A stretch of DNA of 64,000 bases from Amycolatopsis granulosa (GTDB lineage Bacteria > Actinomycetota > Actinomycetes > Mycobacteriales > Pseudonocardiaceae): assembly GCF_011758745.1 (NCBI RefSeq), contig NZ_JAANOV010000001.1:186001-250000 (forward strand), given 5' to 3'. The notes beneath the pieces are model-generated. The model searched no databases. It saw only the letters and a list, made by a program, of their open reading frames with translations, and had not been told where the DNA came from. The position numbers were made by a program, and so were the translations under genes. The first letter of the stretch is position 1; each line of letters starts with the position of its first letter. Of this stretch, positions 44,177-52,296 are shown piece by piece.

Positions 44177-44524
44177 TTATGTCCAGCGATCCATGATTTC
44201 GCGTCCCTGCGGGATGACGAGGTCGAGCAGGCCGGGGAACCGGGCGTCGAGATCGTCGCGGCGGAGCCGGTTGAGCCGCCTGGTCCCTTCGTCTCGCTGG
44301 TGGATCACGCCTGCCTCGCGCAGGGTCCGGAAGTGGCCGCTCTGCGTGGACTTGCTGACCGGGAGCGCGAAGGTCGTGCAGGCCAGTTCGCCCTCGGGCT
44401 CGACGGTGGCCAGCCGGGCGACGATCGCCAGCCGGACGGGATCGCTCAGCGCGGTCATCACGGTGGGGAACTCCAGCTCGTCCCGCGCCGGGTGCACGAG
44501 CTGGGTTGCGGTGCGACTCGCCAT
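44177..44524 (-). CDS. ArsR-type HTH repressor of divergent MFS pump
   Basis: A regulator of 115 residues from ATG 44524: TVMTALSDPVRLAIVARLATVEPEGELACTTFALP, recognition helix KSTQSGHFRTLREAGVI and wing DEGTRRLNRLRRDDLDARFPG. An upstream ATG at 44545 is rejected because it lies within a perfect operator-like palindrome. It is divergent from an MFS transporter, and CGAACAT/ATGTTCG sites fill the 83-bp gap. Probably a ligand-responsive repressor of drug or metabolite export. Confidence 0.88.
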   Translation of the reverse strand: MASRTATQLVHPARDELEFPTVMTALSDPVRLAIVARLATVEPEGELACTTFALPVSKSTQSGHFRTLREAGVIHQRDEGTRRLNRLRRDDLDARFPGLLDLVIPQGREIMDRWT

Positions 44525-44538
44525 GAGGTCCATCCTAA

Positions 44539-44590
44539 CGAACATGTTCGGCTTCTACGAACATCTGCTATGTTCGAGAAACGCGAACAT
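44539..44590. promoter_or_regulatory. CGAACAT/ATGTTCG operator cluster
   Basis: CGAACATGTTCG (44539-44550) is a perfect 12-bp palindrome. CGAACATCTGCTATGTTCG (44558-44576) is a perfect inverted repeat with 5-bp spacer. A third half site CGAACAT is at 44584-44590. All lie between the divergent ArsR and MFS genes, so binding would block both promoters. Confidence 0.8.
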
Positions 44591-44607
44591 GATGCCGGAG
44601 GTAGGAC

Positions 44608-45870
44608 ATGCCGAACGACACACCCCTGCTCGGAGCGCCGGCCGGGTCACGGGCTCAGCCAAACTCATCCGGGCGCGGCCCGCGAACCGGCCGCCCGGGC
44701 GGGTGGCGATTCTGGGCCACGGCCTACACGCTGCTGATCCTGCTCACCGGAACGAACCTGCCGACACCGCTGTACCGCGGCTACGAGGCGAGGTTCGGCT
44801 TCTCGCCGTTCGTCGTCACGCTGATCTTCGCCGTGTACGTGGCCGTGCTCATCCCGTCCCTGCTGGTGGCCGGCCCGCTCTCGGACGCACTCGGCAGACG
44901 CCGGGTTCTGCTGCCGGCGGTGCTGCTGGCGGCTGCGGGGTCGCTCGGGTTCGTGTTCGCCACCAGCACGGGGTGGCTGTTCGCGGCGCGGGTCCTGCAG
45001 GGTCTGGCCGTCGGCGCGGCTTCCGGGGCGCTGACTGCTGCGCTGAGTGAACTCGAACCCTCCGGCAACCCACGGAAAGCGGCGCTGGTCTCGACGGTGG
45101 CGTCGGTCGGCGGACTGGGTCTCGGCCCGGTGCTGGCCGGATTGCTCGCCCAGTACGCACCGGCGCCCACCGTGGTGCCGTTCGTCGTCGAGATCGTGCT
45201 GCTGATCCCGGCCGCCGTCACCGTCATCCGGATGCCATCCACGCAACCGAGGACGCGGTGGCGGCCTCGCCGGCCGGAAATCCCGCCCATGATGCGCGCG
45301 GTGTTCGCGACCAGTGGGACCGCGAATTTCCTGGCCTTCGCCGTGATCGGGCTGTTCCTCACCCTCATCCCGGCCTACGTGGCCGCACTGACGAACAGCA
45401 CGAACCTCCTGCTCGGCGGGGGAACCGCCGCTTCGACGCTGGCCTTCTCGGCGGTCGTCCAGGTCCTCGCCCACGGACGGCCGTCGCGCCGGCTGCAGCT
45501 CGCTGGCCTGCCGATCCTGGCCCTGGGCCTGGGTCTCCTGGTGCTCGTCGGGCGCGTACCGTCGCTGGTCCTCCTGCTGGCCGCCACCGCGCTCGCCGGT
45601 ACCGGTCACGGGCTGGTGTTCCTCGGCGGGCTCACCGCGGTCAACAAGGCGGCGCCGGACGGCAGCCGCGGCGAAGTGCTCTCCAGCTTCTACGTCATCC
45701 TCTACACCGGCGTCGGGTTTCCCGTCCTCGGCGTCGGCATCCTGGCGACCGCGGTCGGTCTCGCCACCGCCGTGAGCTGGTTCGCCGCCATCGTCGCCGT
45801 GCTGTGCCTGCTCGTGCTGCTGGCGCTCGGCCGTGGTCACCGCCACGCACCCGCCGATGCCGGCAGCTGA
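44608..45870 (+). CDS. MFS transporter (drug/metabolite efflux type)
   Basis: A 420-residue, 12-helix MFS protein with a polar 30-residue N-terminus. Motif A is visible as AGPLSDALGRRRVLL after helix 2, and GLAVGAASGALTAALSEL in helix 4/5. ATG 44608 has GGAGGTAGGAC upstream. The adjacent divergent ArsR gene and its operators indicate ligand-induced expression. The substrate is unknown. Confidence 0.9.
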   Translation: MPNDTPLLGAPAGSRAQPNSSGRGPRTGRPGGWRFWATAYTLLILLTGTNLPTPLYRGYEARFGFSPFVVTLIFAVYVAVLIPSLLVAGPLSDALGRRRVLLPAVLLAAAGSLGFVFATSTGWLFAARVLQGLAVGAASGALTAALSELEPSGNPRKAALVSTVASVGGLGLGPVLAGLLAQYAPAPTVVPFVVEIVLLIPAAVTVIRMPSTQPRTRWRPRRPEIPPMMRAVFATSGTANFLAFAVIGLFLTLIPAYVAALTNSTNLLLGGGTAASTLAFSAVVQVLAHGRPSRRLQLAGLPILALGLGLLVLVGRVPSLVLLLAATALAGTGHGLVFLGGLTAVNKAAPDGSRGEVLSSFYVILYTGVGFPVLGVGILATAVGLATAVSWFAAIVAVLCLLVLLALGRGHRHAPADAGS

Positions 45871-45898
45871 CTCCGCTCGCCCGGACCCGGGGAGACCC

Positions 45899-46204
45899 AT
45901 GGACACCGCTGAATTCGACGCCGCCCATCGCGGGCAGCTCACCGTCGCCGCGTCGATCGCGGGCCCGGCCGGTCACCAGCGGGGTGCCCGCATCCTGGGA
46001 GCGCTTTCCGCGCCCCGGTGCCGTCCCGCACCATCGGGGCAGGCATTCCGGCACTGGGCGGTGGTTCATGGTGACACGACTGTTCCGCACGATCGGCCGT
46101 GCGCTCGGCGGGCTCGGCCACGCGATGGTGCCGGTCAGCGCGCCCTACGATCTCGGGTTCGCACTGCCCCGGCCCGACGACCCGCCGGCCGGGTACCCGG
46201 GTGA
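45899..46204 (+). CDS. Doubtful short frame after MFS gene
   Basis: A 101-codon frame from ATG 45899 behind GGGGAG. The first ~40 codons (DTAEFDAAHRGQLTVAASIAG) have good third-position bias, but the rest becomes Arg-rich and overlaps another frame with stronger coding signal from 46068. It may be a decayed or frameshifted gene. No family recognised. Confidence 0.25.
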   Translation: MDTAEFDAAHRGQLTVAASIAGPAGHQRGARILGALSAPRCRPAPSGQAFRHWAVVHGDTTVPHDRPCARRARPRDGAGQRALRSRVRTAPARRPAGRVPG

Positions 46205-46277
46205 CCGGCTGAGCGTCCCGCTCTCGCCGCGGGAGCGGGCGGCGTTCCACGTCCTCACCGCGGACCTGGCGCTGTGA
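46068..46277 (+). CDS. Small hypothetical protein
   Basis: A 69-residue protein (MVTRLFRTIGRALGGLGHAM start, VPLSPRERAAFHVLTADLAL end) with very strong G/C third-position preference. There is no clear ribosome site before ATG 46068. It is convergent with the LigD-like gene, 24 bp apart. No family recognised; an amphipathic N-terminal helix is possible. Confidence 0.4.
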   Translation: MVTRLFRTIGRALGGLGHAMVPVSAPYDLGFALPRPDDPPAGYPGDRLSVPLSPRERAAFHVLTADLAL

Positions 46278-46301
46278 CCGGTCACCGTCGCCGGGCCGGG
46301 G

Positions 46302-47903
46302 TCACAGCGCGGGCAGGCGCTGCGGCAGGCCGATGAGCGGCGCGAGCGGGTCGCCGGTGTGGTGGACGCGGTCGAGGACGGTGCGCAGGGTCCACCGGTC
46401 CGGCCGCAGGTCCGGGTCGTCGAGTTCGTCCCAGGCGACCGGCACCGAGACCGGTGCTCCGGGGGCCGGGCGCGGGCTGAACGGGGCGACCAGGGTCTTG
46501 TTGATGGCGTTCTGGGTGTAGTCGAGGCGGGCGCGGCCTTCGCGCTCCTTCTTGTACCACCGCCAGCTGACCAGGTCGGGCAGGACGCGGCCGACGACGC
46601 GGGACAGCTTCTCCACCCAGGCGCGGGTGTCGGCGAAGCTGTGGCCGGGTGCGACCGGCACCCAGATCTGGATGCCGCGCTGCCCGGTGACCTTGGGCAT
46701 GCCGGCCAGGCCGAGGTGGTCCAGCGCGGTGCGGTAGAGCCGGGCCAGCGTGAGCACGTCGTCGAATCCGGTGGTGGGCCCCGGGTCGATGTCGATCAGC
46801 GCCCAGGTGGGCTGGTGGACGTCGGGCAGCCGCGAGGTCCACGGGTGCAGTTCCACGGCGCCGAAATTGGCCATCCAGACCAGGGCGGGCACACTGTCCA
46901 GCACCGGGTAGCACTGGGTCTCGTCCTCGTCGGCCTCGGTGTTGTGCCAGCGGGTGAGCCAGCCCGGGGCGTGGCCGGGCACCTCCTTGTGCCAGAAACC
47001 GGGCCGGTCCACGCCGTCGGGGTAGCGGTGCGCGTTGACCGGCCGTCCGGCGAGATAGGGCAGCATGACGGGAGCGATCTGCGCGAAATAGCGGACGAGG
47101 TCGCGTTTGGTCACCGGGGGCTCGTCACCGGTGCCGGGGAAGAGCACCTTGTCGAGGTTGGTGAGCTTGAGCCGGCGGCCGGCCAGCGACCACGTGCCGG
47201 CGGCGCCGATCCTGTCGAGCGCGGCGAGCTCTGCGGCGGTGGGCGGGTCCCAGCGGGGGAGCGGGGGAGTCAGCGGCACCTCGGCCTCGGCCGCCGGTGC
47301 GTCGCTGCGCCACATCGCCGCGGGCGCGGCGGCCACCTCGTCGTTGGTCCGGCCGGACTTCACCGACCGCGGCAGGTCCTCGGGATCCCAGCCCGGCCGG
47401 GCGGCCTCGTCGTGCTTGTGGATCAGCAGCCACTGTTCCTTGCCGCGCCGCTCGCTGCGGACGAGCGCGAACCGGCCGGCCAGCTTCTCGCCGTGCAGGT
47501 CGAAGTGCAGCTCGCCGTCCTCGATCGCCCGGACCGGGTCGAGGCCGTCGGCGGGCTGCCAGGTGCCCCGGTCCCACACGATCACGTCACCGCCGCCGTA
47601 CTGGCCCTTCGGGATCACGCCTTCGAAGTCGGCGTACTCCAGCGGGTGGTCCTCGACGTGGACGGCCAGCTGCCGCACGTCCGGGTCCAGCGTGGGGCCT
47701 TTGGGCACCGCCCAGCTGGCGAGCACGCCGTCCACCTCGAGCCGGAAGTCGTAGTGCAGGCGGCGGGCGCGGTGCCGCTGCACGACGAACCGGCCGCCGG
47801 CCGCCCCCGCCGTCGCCGACCCGGCCGGCTCCGCGGTCACCGAGAAGTCCCGTTTGGACCGGTAGGACTCGAGCCGGTCCGGATTCCGCCGTCGTGCGCT
47901 CAC
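46302..47903 (-). CDS. LigD-like 3'-phosphoesterase + primase/polymerase, no ligase domain
   Basis: A 533-residue protein for non-homologous end joining or related repair. The N-terminal 3'-phosphoesterase domain (about 35-155) has HRARRLHYDFRLEVDGVLASWAVPKG split metal ligands and HVEDHPLEYADFEGVIPKGQYGGG. The C-terminal LigD polymerase domain (about 245-520) has HRYPDGVDRPGFWHKE, metal site LIDIDPGP and WAELDDP-like end (AWDELDDPDL). The central motif reads VTGQRGIQIWVP, where M. tuberculosis LigD has SGSKGLH, from memory. The ATP-dependent ligase domain is absent. GTG start at 47903. No Ku gene is adjacent. Confidence 0.88.
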   Translation of the reverse strand: MSARRRNPDRLESYRSKRDFSVTAEPAGSATAGAAGGRFVVQRHRARRLHYDFRLEVDGVLASWAVPKGPTLDPDVRQLAVHVEDHPLEYADFEGVIPKGQYGGGDVIVWDRGTWQPADGLDPVRAIEDGELHFDLHGEKLAGRFALVRSERRGKEQWLLIHKHDEAARPGWDPEDLPRSVKSGRTNDEVAAAPAAMWRSDAPAAEAEVPLTPPLPRWDPPTAAELAALDRIGAAGTWSLAGRRLKLTNLDKVLFPGTGDEPPVTKRDLVRYFAQIAPVMLPYLAGRPVNAHRYPDGVDRPGFWHKEVPGHAPGWLTRWHNTEADEDETQCYPVLDSVPALVWMANFGAVELHPWTSRLPDVHQPTWALIDIDPGPTTGFDDVLTLARLYRTALDHLGLAGMPKVTGQRGIQIWVPVAPGHSFADTRAWVEKLSRVVGRVLPDLVSWRWYKKEREGRARLDYTQNAINKTLVAPFSPRPAPGAPVSVPVAWDELDDPDLRPDRWTLRTVLDRVHHTGDPLAPLIGLPQRLPAL

Positions 47904-48055
47904 CGCCCGGGACTACCCCTGAGCCGCAGCGCCCATACCGCCGTGGGCCCGCCCGTCCGGCGCGGGATACTCGGCGTTCACGGTTTCGCGGACGATAACG
48001 CAGGGTAGCCGCGAAGTCAGTCGTCTTGAGCACACAGGACGGGTCGGGAGTGGGC

Positions 48056-48517
48056 ATGCGTCACGACGAGGAGATCGCCACCGGCGGCGACGGGGTGAGC
48101 CTGTGGCTGCCGCCGGACGAGCGGCCGCCACCGCTGGTGCGCCTCCGCCGGTGGGCGGCGGAGGCGCTGGCCGACCTGGGCGAGGACCACCTGGTGGCCA
48201 CGCAGCTGGTCGCGACCGAGCTGGTGACCAACGCCTACGAGCACGGCGGGGGCCCGGCCCGGGTGCGGGTGCGGCGAGAACGCGAGCCGTGCCGGATCCG
48301 GATCGAGGTCTCCGACCGCTCGAGCACGCCGCCGGTGGCCAAGGACCCCGATGACACGGTAGTGGGTGGCCGGGGGTTGCGGATGGTCGACAAGGTGTCA
48401 CTCGACTGGGGCAGCCACCCCTCGGACGGAGGAAAGACGGTGTGGGCGCTGGTCGACTGCGCAGCCTACGGGTGGCAGCCGTGCTCGGCGCTTGAGCAGC
48501 CCGGGCGCGGCCGTTAG
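48056..48517 (+). CDS. RsbW-like ATP-binding (HATPase_c_2) protein
   Basis: A 153-residue GHKL ATPase like anti-sigma factor kinases: VATQLVATELVTNAYEHGGG is the N-box, VGGRGLRMVDKVSLDWG the G-box. Streptomyces-type genomes hold many such stand-alone copies, acting as anti-sigma factors or kinases of anti-anti-sigma proteins. ATG 48056 follows GGGAG; an upstream TTG at 48026 is less likely. No sigma factor or STAS partner is next to it. Confidence 0.87.
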   Translation: MRHDEEIATGGDGVSLWLPPDERPPPLVRLRRWAAEALADLGEDHLVATQLVATELVTNAYEHGGGPARVRVRREREPCRIRIEVSDRSSTPPVAKDPDDTVVGGRGLRMVDKVSLDWGSHPSDGGKTVWALVDCAAYGWQPCSALEQPGRGR

Positions 48518-48537
48518 GCGCGGAGCCGGCGCAGCCC

Positions 48538-48575
48538 CACCTGCCGCGGCGAACCCGGTGCCGCCGCGGCAGGTG
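48538..48575. terminator. Strong bidirectional terminator-like hairpin
   Basis: A perfect 14-bp stem CACCTGCCGCGGCG / CGCCGCGGCAGGTG with a 10-base loop lies between the convergent ATPase-like gene and the transketolase C-terminal gene. Confidence 0.75.
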
Positions 48576-48591
48576 CTGCCGTGCGGTGCGT

Positions 48592-49578
48592 TCAGCCCAG
48601 TGCCGTCCGGGCGGCGTGCACGATCCCGTCGGTGTCGAGGCCGTAGTGCCGGTACAGGTGGGTCGGCGGCCCGACGAGGGCGTACTCGTCGCGCAGCCCG
48701 TGCCGCACCACCCGCGCACCGTGGCCGTGGCCGGCGACGACTTCCGCGACCGCGCCGCCGAGCCCGCCGAGAACGCTGTGCTCCTCGACGGTGAGGATCA
48801 CCCCGGAGCGGGCGGCGGCCCGGGACACCGCGTCCGCGTCGAGCGGTTTGACGGTGTGCATGTCGAGCACTCCGGTGGAGATGCCCTCCGCCTCGAGCAC
48901 CGCTGCCGCGGACAGCGCGGGGTGCACCATCGAGCCGGTGGCGATGATGGTCAGGTCGCTGCCCGTCGAGTGCTCGATGGCGCGGCCGATCGTGAAGCCG
49001 CGGTCGTCGTGGTCGTAGACGTCGGGATCCTGGCCGCGCCCGATCCGGAAGTAGATCGGCCCGGGCCAGTCGGTGGCCGCCCGCAGCGCGGACCGCAACT
49101 GCGCCGCGTCGGCCGGGGCGATCACCGTCAGGCCCGCGATGCTCCGTGTGATGGCGAGGTCTTCGGTGGCGTGGTGGGACGTGCCGTAGTAGCCCAGGGT
49201 GATGCCGGCGTGGTGACCGATCAACCGGACCGGGAGCCGGGTGTAGGCCACGTCCGTGCGGATCTGCTCACACGCCAGCAGCGCCAGGAACGAGGCGAAG
49301 GTGGCCACGTGCGGCTGCCAGCCGGTGGTGGCCAGTCCCGCGGCGGTGGACACCATGTGCTGTTCGGAGATGCCGAACTGGACGTAGTGGTCCGGGTGCC
49401 GCTCCTGGAAGCGGACCAGGCCGTTGGAGTACTTCAGGTCCGCGGTGCCGGCGAGGATCGGATGCCCCTCGTCCACCAGGTCGGCCAGGGTGTCGGCCAG
49501 GGCGTGCAGGCCCGGCGCGCGGTCGAGGAGTGTCAGCAGGTGCCAGGATTCGGGCTGCAGCCCGGGTGCGATGCTCAC
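48592..49578 (-). CDS. Transketolase, C-terminal section (split)
   Basis: The 328-residue second half of a two-gene transketolase. It holds the pyrimidine-binding domain (ISEQHMVSTAAGLATTGW with the catalytic-type Glu, YGTSHHATEDLAITRSIAGL) and the C-terminal domain (GVILTVEEHSVLGGLGGAVAE). GTG 49578 overlaps the stop of the N-terminal half (GTGA, 49575-49578). The pair shuttles two-carbon units between sugar phosphates; split forms are common in sugar-specific loci. A ribose-type importer nearby suggests a dedicated sugar or polyol pathway. Confidence 0.92.
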   Translation of the reverse strand: MSIAPGLQPESWHLLTLLDRAPGLHALADTLADLVDEGHPILAGTADLKYSNGLVRFQERHPDHYVQFGISEQHMVSTAAGLATTGWQPHVATFASFLALLACEQIRTDVAYTRLPVRLIGHHAGITLGYYGTSHHATEDLAITRSIAGLTVIAPADAAQLRSALRAATDWPGPIYFRIGRGQDPDVYDHDDRGFTIGRAIEHSTGSDLTIIATGSMVHPALSAAAVLEAEGISTGVLDMHTVKPLDADAVSRAAARSGVILTVEEHSVLGGLGGAVAEVVAGHGHGARVVRHGLRDEYALVGPPTHLYRHYGLDTDGIVHAARTALG

Positions 49579-50438
49579 CGGCCCCTCCGGAGTTCCTCGA
49601 TCGCGTTGCGTTCGTCCTGCTCGGCGAGCCAGCCCAGGTGCCAGCCGAACTCGGCTTCCATGTACGAGATCCCCTTGCCCTTCACCGTGTCGGCGATGAT
49701 CACCACGGGAGACGTGCGGGCGGTGTCGGCCACGACGCTGCGCAGGAGCGCGAGCAGGGCGGCCACGTCGTGCCCGTCGACCCGGTGCGCCTGCCAGCCG
49801 AAGGCGCGCCACTTGTCCTCGAGCGGTTCGATTCCGGTGACGGTGTCGATCCGGCCGTCCAGCGAGTGGTCGTTGCGGTCCACGATCGCGATCAGGTTCG
49901 ACACCTGGTGGTGGGCCGCCCCGAGCGCCGCTTCCCAGATCTGGCCCTCGTGCAGCTCGCCGTCGCCGAGGAGGACGAAGACGTTCGAGTCGTAGCCCCG
50001 CATCCGGGTGCCCAGGGCGATCCCGGTGCCGGTGGACAGCGCGTGGCCGAGCGAGCCGCTGCTGAAGTCGATGCCGGGGATCCGGGTCATGTCCGGGTGG
50101 TCGCCGAAGGCGTTGCCCAGCCGCGTGTACTCGTCCAGCTCGCGGGGGTCGAAGAACCCCCAGTCGGCCAGGAGCGGGTACAGCGTCGCCGCGGCGTGCC
50201 CCTTGCCGAACAGGAATCGGTCCCGCTCGGGCCAGTCCGGCTCGCCGCGGCGCAGCCGCATCACGCCGTAGTAGAGCGTCGCGAGGATCTCCGCGCACGA
50301 GAAACCGGAGGCGTAGTGACCGGTCTTGGCGATGGAGATCAGCCGGACCGTTTCCAGGCGGGCGAACAGCGCGCGCTCGCTGATCGTGTCGATGAGGTCC
50401 GCGAGGTCGCGCTGCGGATCGCGTTTGACGACTGTCAT
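49575..50438 (-). CDS. Transketolase, N-terminal section (split)
   Basis: The 287-residue ThDP diphosphate-binding half: RDRFLFGKGHAAATLYPLLADWG, GIDFSSGSLGHALSTGTGIALG and the ThDP motif GDGELHEGQIWEAALGA followed by IAIVDRNDHSLDG. ATG 50438 is used; no good ribosome site is visible, so the message may be leaderless or nearly so. It is divergent from an IclR regulator by 93 bp and translationally coupled to the C-terminal half. Confidence 0.92.
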   Translation of the reverse strand: MTVVKRDPQRDLADLIDTISERALFARLETVRLISIAKTGHYASGFSCAEILATLYYGVMRLRRGEPDWPERDRFLFGKGHAAATLYPLLADWGFFDPRELDEYTRLGNAFGDHPDMTRIPGIDFSSGSLGHALSTGTGIALGTRMRGYDSNVFVLLGDGELHEGQIWEAALGAAHHQVSNLIAIVDRNDHSLDGRIDTVTGIEPLEDKWRAFGWQAHRVDGHDVAALLALLRSVVADTARTSPVVIIADTVKGKGISYMEAEFGWHLGWLAEQDERNAIEELRRGR

Positions 50439-50531
50439 GAGAGCGCAAAGTACCGCCTGACGGTCAGACTGTCCATACAACGAGAATCTTTTCTATTGGT
50501 CGTCTTGTCCGCACAGCGGTAACATCCCGAG
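50439..50531. promoter_or_regulatory. Divergent transketolase/iclR promoter region
   Basis: The 93-bp gap contains CTGACGGTCAG (50457-50467), a perfect inverted repeat with one central base, and further right the pattern ATACAACGAGAAT. A related TTGTATGAGAAT occurs upstream of the SDR gene of the facing operon. Both are candidate sites for the adjacent IclR regulator. Confidence 0.4.
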
Positions 50532-51323
50532 GTGGCGAATGACGGAAGCGTGATGCTGGTGCGCAAGGTGGCTCAGGTGCTCGACCACCTCGCGCAGGGA
50601 GAGGCGACGGCGGCGGAGCTCGCCGAGGCGCTGGGAGAGCCGCGCAGCTCGGTCTACCGGCTGCTGTCCAGCCTGCAGGCCGAGCGCCTGGTGGAGCAGG
50701 GAGCGCGGCGGGGGCAGTTCCGGCTGGGGGTCAAGCTGCTCACCCTGGGCACGGCGGTGGTCGCGAGGTTCGACGAGCGCGAGTTCGCGCAACCGGTGCT
50801 GGAGCGGTTGCACGATCTGACCGGCGAGACGGTCTTCCTCTGCGTCCGGCGCGGCGATGCCGCCGTGTGCATCGAACGGCTCGCGGGCAAACGGGTGCAG
50901 TCGCTGGCGCTGCAGCTGGGCGGGTCCCTGCCGTTGCACGCGGGCGCCGCCTCCCGTGCCCTGCTGGCCTTCGCGCCGGAGACCGAATGGGAGGCCTACC
51001 TGGAACGGAACGTGCCGTTGTCGCGGTTCACCGCGTCCACTCCGTCCGAGCCTGCCGCGCTCCGCAAGGTGCTGCGGCAGGCTCGTGCGGACGGCTTCGC
51101 CGTCAGCGACCAGGACGTCACGGTCGGCGTGGCCGCGATCGGAGTGCCGGTCGTCGACTACCGCGGCGAGGTCCGCGCCGCGGTGTCGATCAGCGGCGTG
51201 CGCGAGTCGATCCTCGGCGAGGACTTCCCCCGCTGGCGTGACCTGTTGCTCGGCGCGGGGCAGGAGGTGTCCCGCGCTCTGGGCTCCGAGCTCGCCGGCA
51301 AGAACATCGCCCGGTTCGACTGA
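50532..51323 (+). CDS. IclR-family transcriptional regulator
   Basis: A 263-residue regulator: winged HTH (KVAQVLDHLAQGEATAAELAEALGEPRSSVYRLLS in the first 60 residues) and effector domain (FLCVRRGDAAVCIERLAG, LHAGAASRALLAFAP, VAAIGVPVVDYRGEVRAAVS). GTG 50532 is used; ATG 50553 with GGAAG upstream is a fair alternative. It sits between the split transketolase and the SDR/ABC/PRISE/FMO operon and probably controls both. Confidence 0.92.
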   Translation: MANDGSVMLVRKVAQVLDHLAQGEATAAELAEALGEPRSSVYRLLSSLQAERLVEQGARRGQFRLGVKLLTLGTAVVARFDEREFAQPVLERLHDLTGETVFLCVRRGDAAVCIERLAGKRVQSLALQLGGSLPLHAGAASRALLAFAPETEWEAYLERNVPLSRFTASTPSEPAALRKVLRQARADGFAVSDQDVTVGVAAIGVPVVDYRGEVRAAVSISGVRESILGEDFPRWRDLLLGAGQEVSRALGSELAGKNIARFD

Positions 51324-51353
51324 CTCGGCGCCCCGAACGCGCCCAGGCCGAAA

Positions 51354-51392
51354 TTCTCACCCACTAGACGAGACGTCCTTTGTATGAGAATG
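51354..51392. promoter_or_regulatory. ATTCTCA / TGAGAAT inverted repeat before SDR-ABC operon
   Basis: Perfect 7-bp arms at 51354-51360 and 51386-51392 are 25 bp apart, so their centres are about three helical turns apart. The right arm is part of TTGTATGAGAAT, similar to a sequence in the transketolase/iclR gap. It is a candidate operator, 56 bp upstream of the SDR start. Confidence 0.45.
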
Positions 51393-51448
51393 TGTCTCCC
51401 AACGTGGGGCGTGCAGCCCCGGTCCCTGACGGTTGAGGGAGGCCATTC

Positions 51449-52240
51449 ATGGTCAACGGTGACCTGTCCGGTCGGGTCGTGGTCATCACCGGTGCGGGCG
51501 GCGGCATCGGGCTCGCCTGCGCCCGGCACGCGCTGGACGCGGGCGCCCGCGTCGTGGGCGCCGACCTGCAGACCGGGCAGCTCGGGGAACTCGCCGGCCC
51601 GGACCGGTTGCGCGTCGTTCCCGCCGACCTGCGCACGTCCGCCGGTGCCGAGGCGATGATCGCGGCCGCGCTCGACGGATTCGGCCGCGTCGACGTGCTG
51701 GTGAACAACGCCGGGGTCGCCCCGGTGCGGGACGGGTTCCTCGGCATCACCGACGCCGACTGGGCGTCGACGCTCGAGCTCAACCTCATGGGCTACGTCC
51801 GGGCGGCCCGCGCCGCCCTGGCGGTGATGCGCGACGCCGGGTCGGGCGTGCTCATCCACATCGCCTCGGAGGCGGCGCGCATGCCCAACCCCCGGCTGCC
51901 CGACTACAGCGTGTCCAAGGCCGCCGTGCTGATGCTGTCGAAGGTGCTCGCCGCCGAGTTCGCGCCCTACGGCATCCGGTCCACTGTGGTCTCGCCCGCG
52001 TTCGTGCGCTCACCCATCTACGACCGTCCCGGTGGTATCGCGGACAGTCTCGCCGAGGAGTTCGGTGTGGACCGGGAGACGGCCTTGCAGCGGTACGTCG
52101 AGCTGAACGGGATCCCGCTCGGCCGGCTCGGCACCGTGGACGAGGTCGCCGCGATGGTGACCTTCCTGGCTTCCGACCGCGCCGCCTTCGTGACCGGCGC
52201 CAACTTCTGCATCGACGGCGGCGTGACGCCGGTCGTGTGA
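51449..52240 (+). CDS. SDR-family dehydrogenase
   Basis: A 263-residue classical SDR: VVVITGAGGGIGLACARHA, DVLVNNAGVAP, catalytic Ser in IHIASEAARM and YSVSKAA (YxxxK), ending in the typical TGANFCIDGGVTPV. ATG 51449 follows GAGGGAGG. It is the first gene of a probable six-gene operon with a ribose-type importer 56 bp downstream. It likely oxidises a sugar, polyol or other imported alcohol; substrate unknown. Confidence 0.92.
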   Translation: MVNGDLSGRVVVITGAGGGIGLACARHALDAGARVVGADLQTGQLGELAGPDRLRVVPADLRTSAGAEAMIAAALDGFGRVDVLVNNAGVAPVRDGFLGITDADWASTLELNLMGYVRAARAALAVMRDAGSGVLIHIASEAARMPNPRLPDYSVSKAAVLMLSKVLAAEFAPYGIRSTVVSPAFVRSPIYDRPGGIADSLAEEFGVDRETALQRYVELNGIPLGRLGTVDEVAAMVTFLASDRAAFVTGANFCIDGGVTPVV

Positions 52241-52296
52241 CCCCACCGCGGGTCGGCTGGCCGGCCCGTTCCCCGAACAGACAAGGACAATCAACG

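Noticed and set aside
44177-44545. ArsR start at 44545
   Set aside because: That ATG lies inside the perfect CGAACATGTTCG palindrome, and no ribosome site precedes it; ATG 44524 is more plausible.
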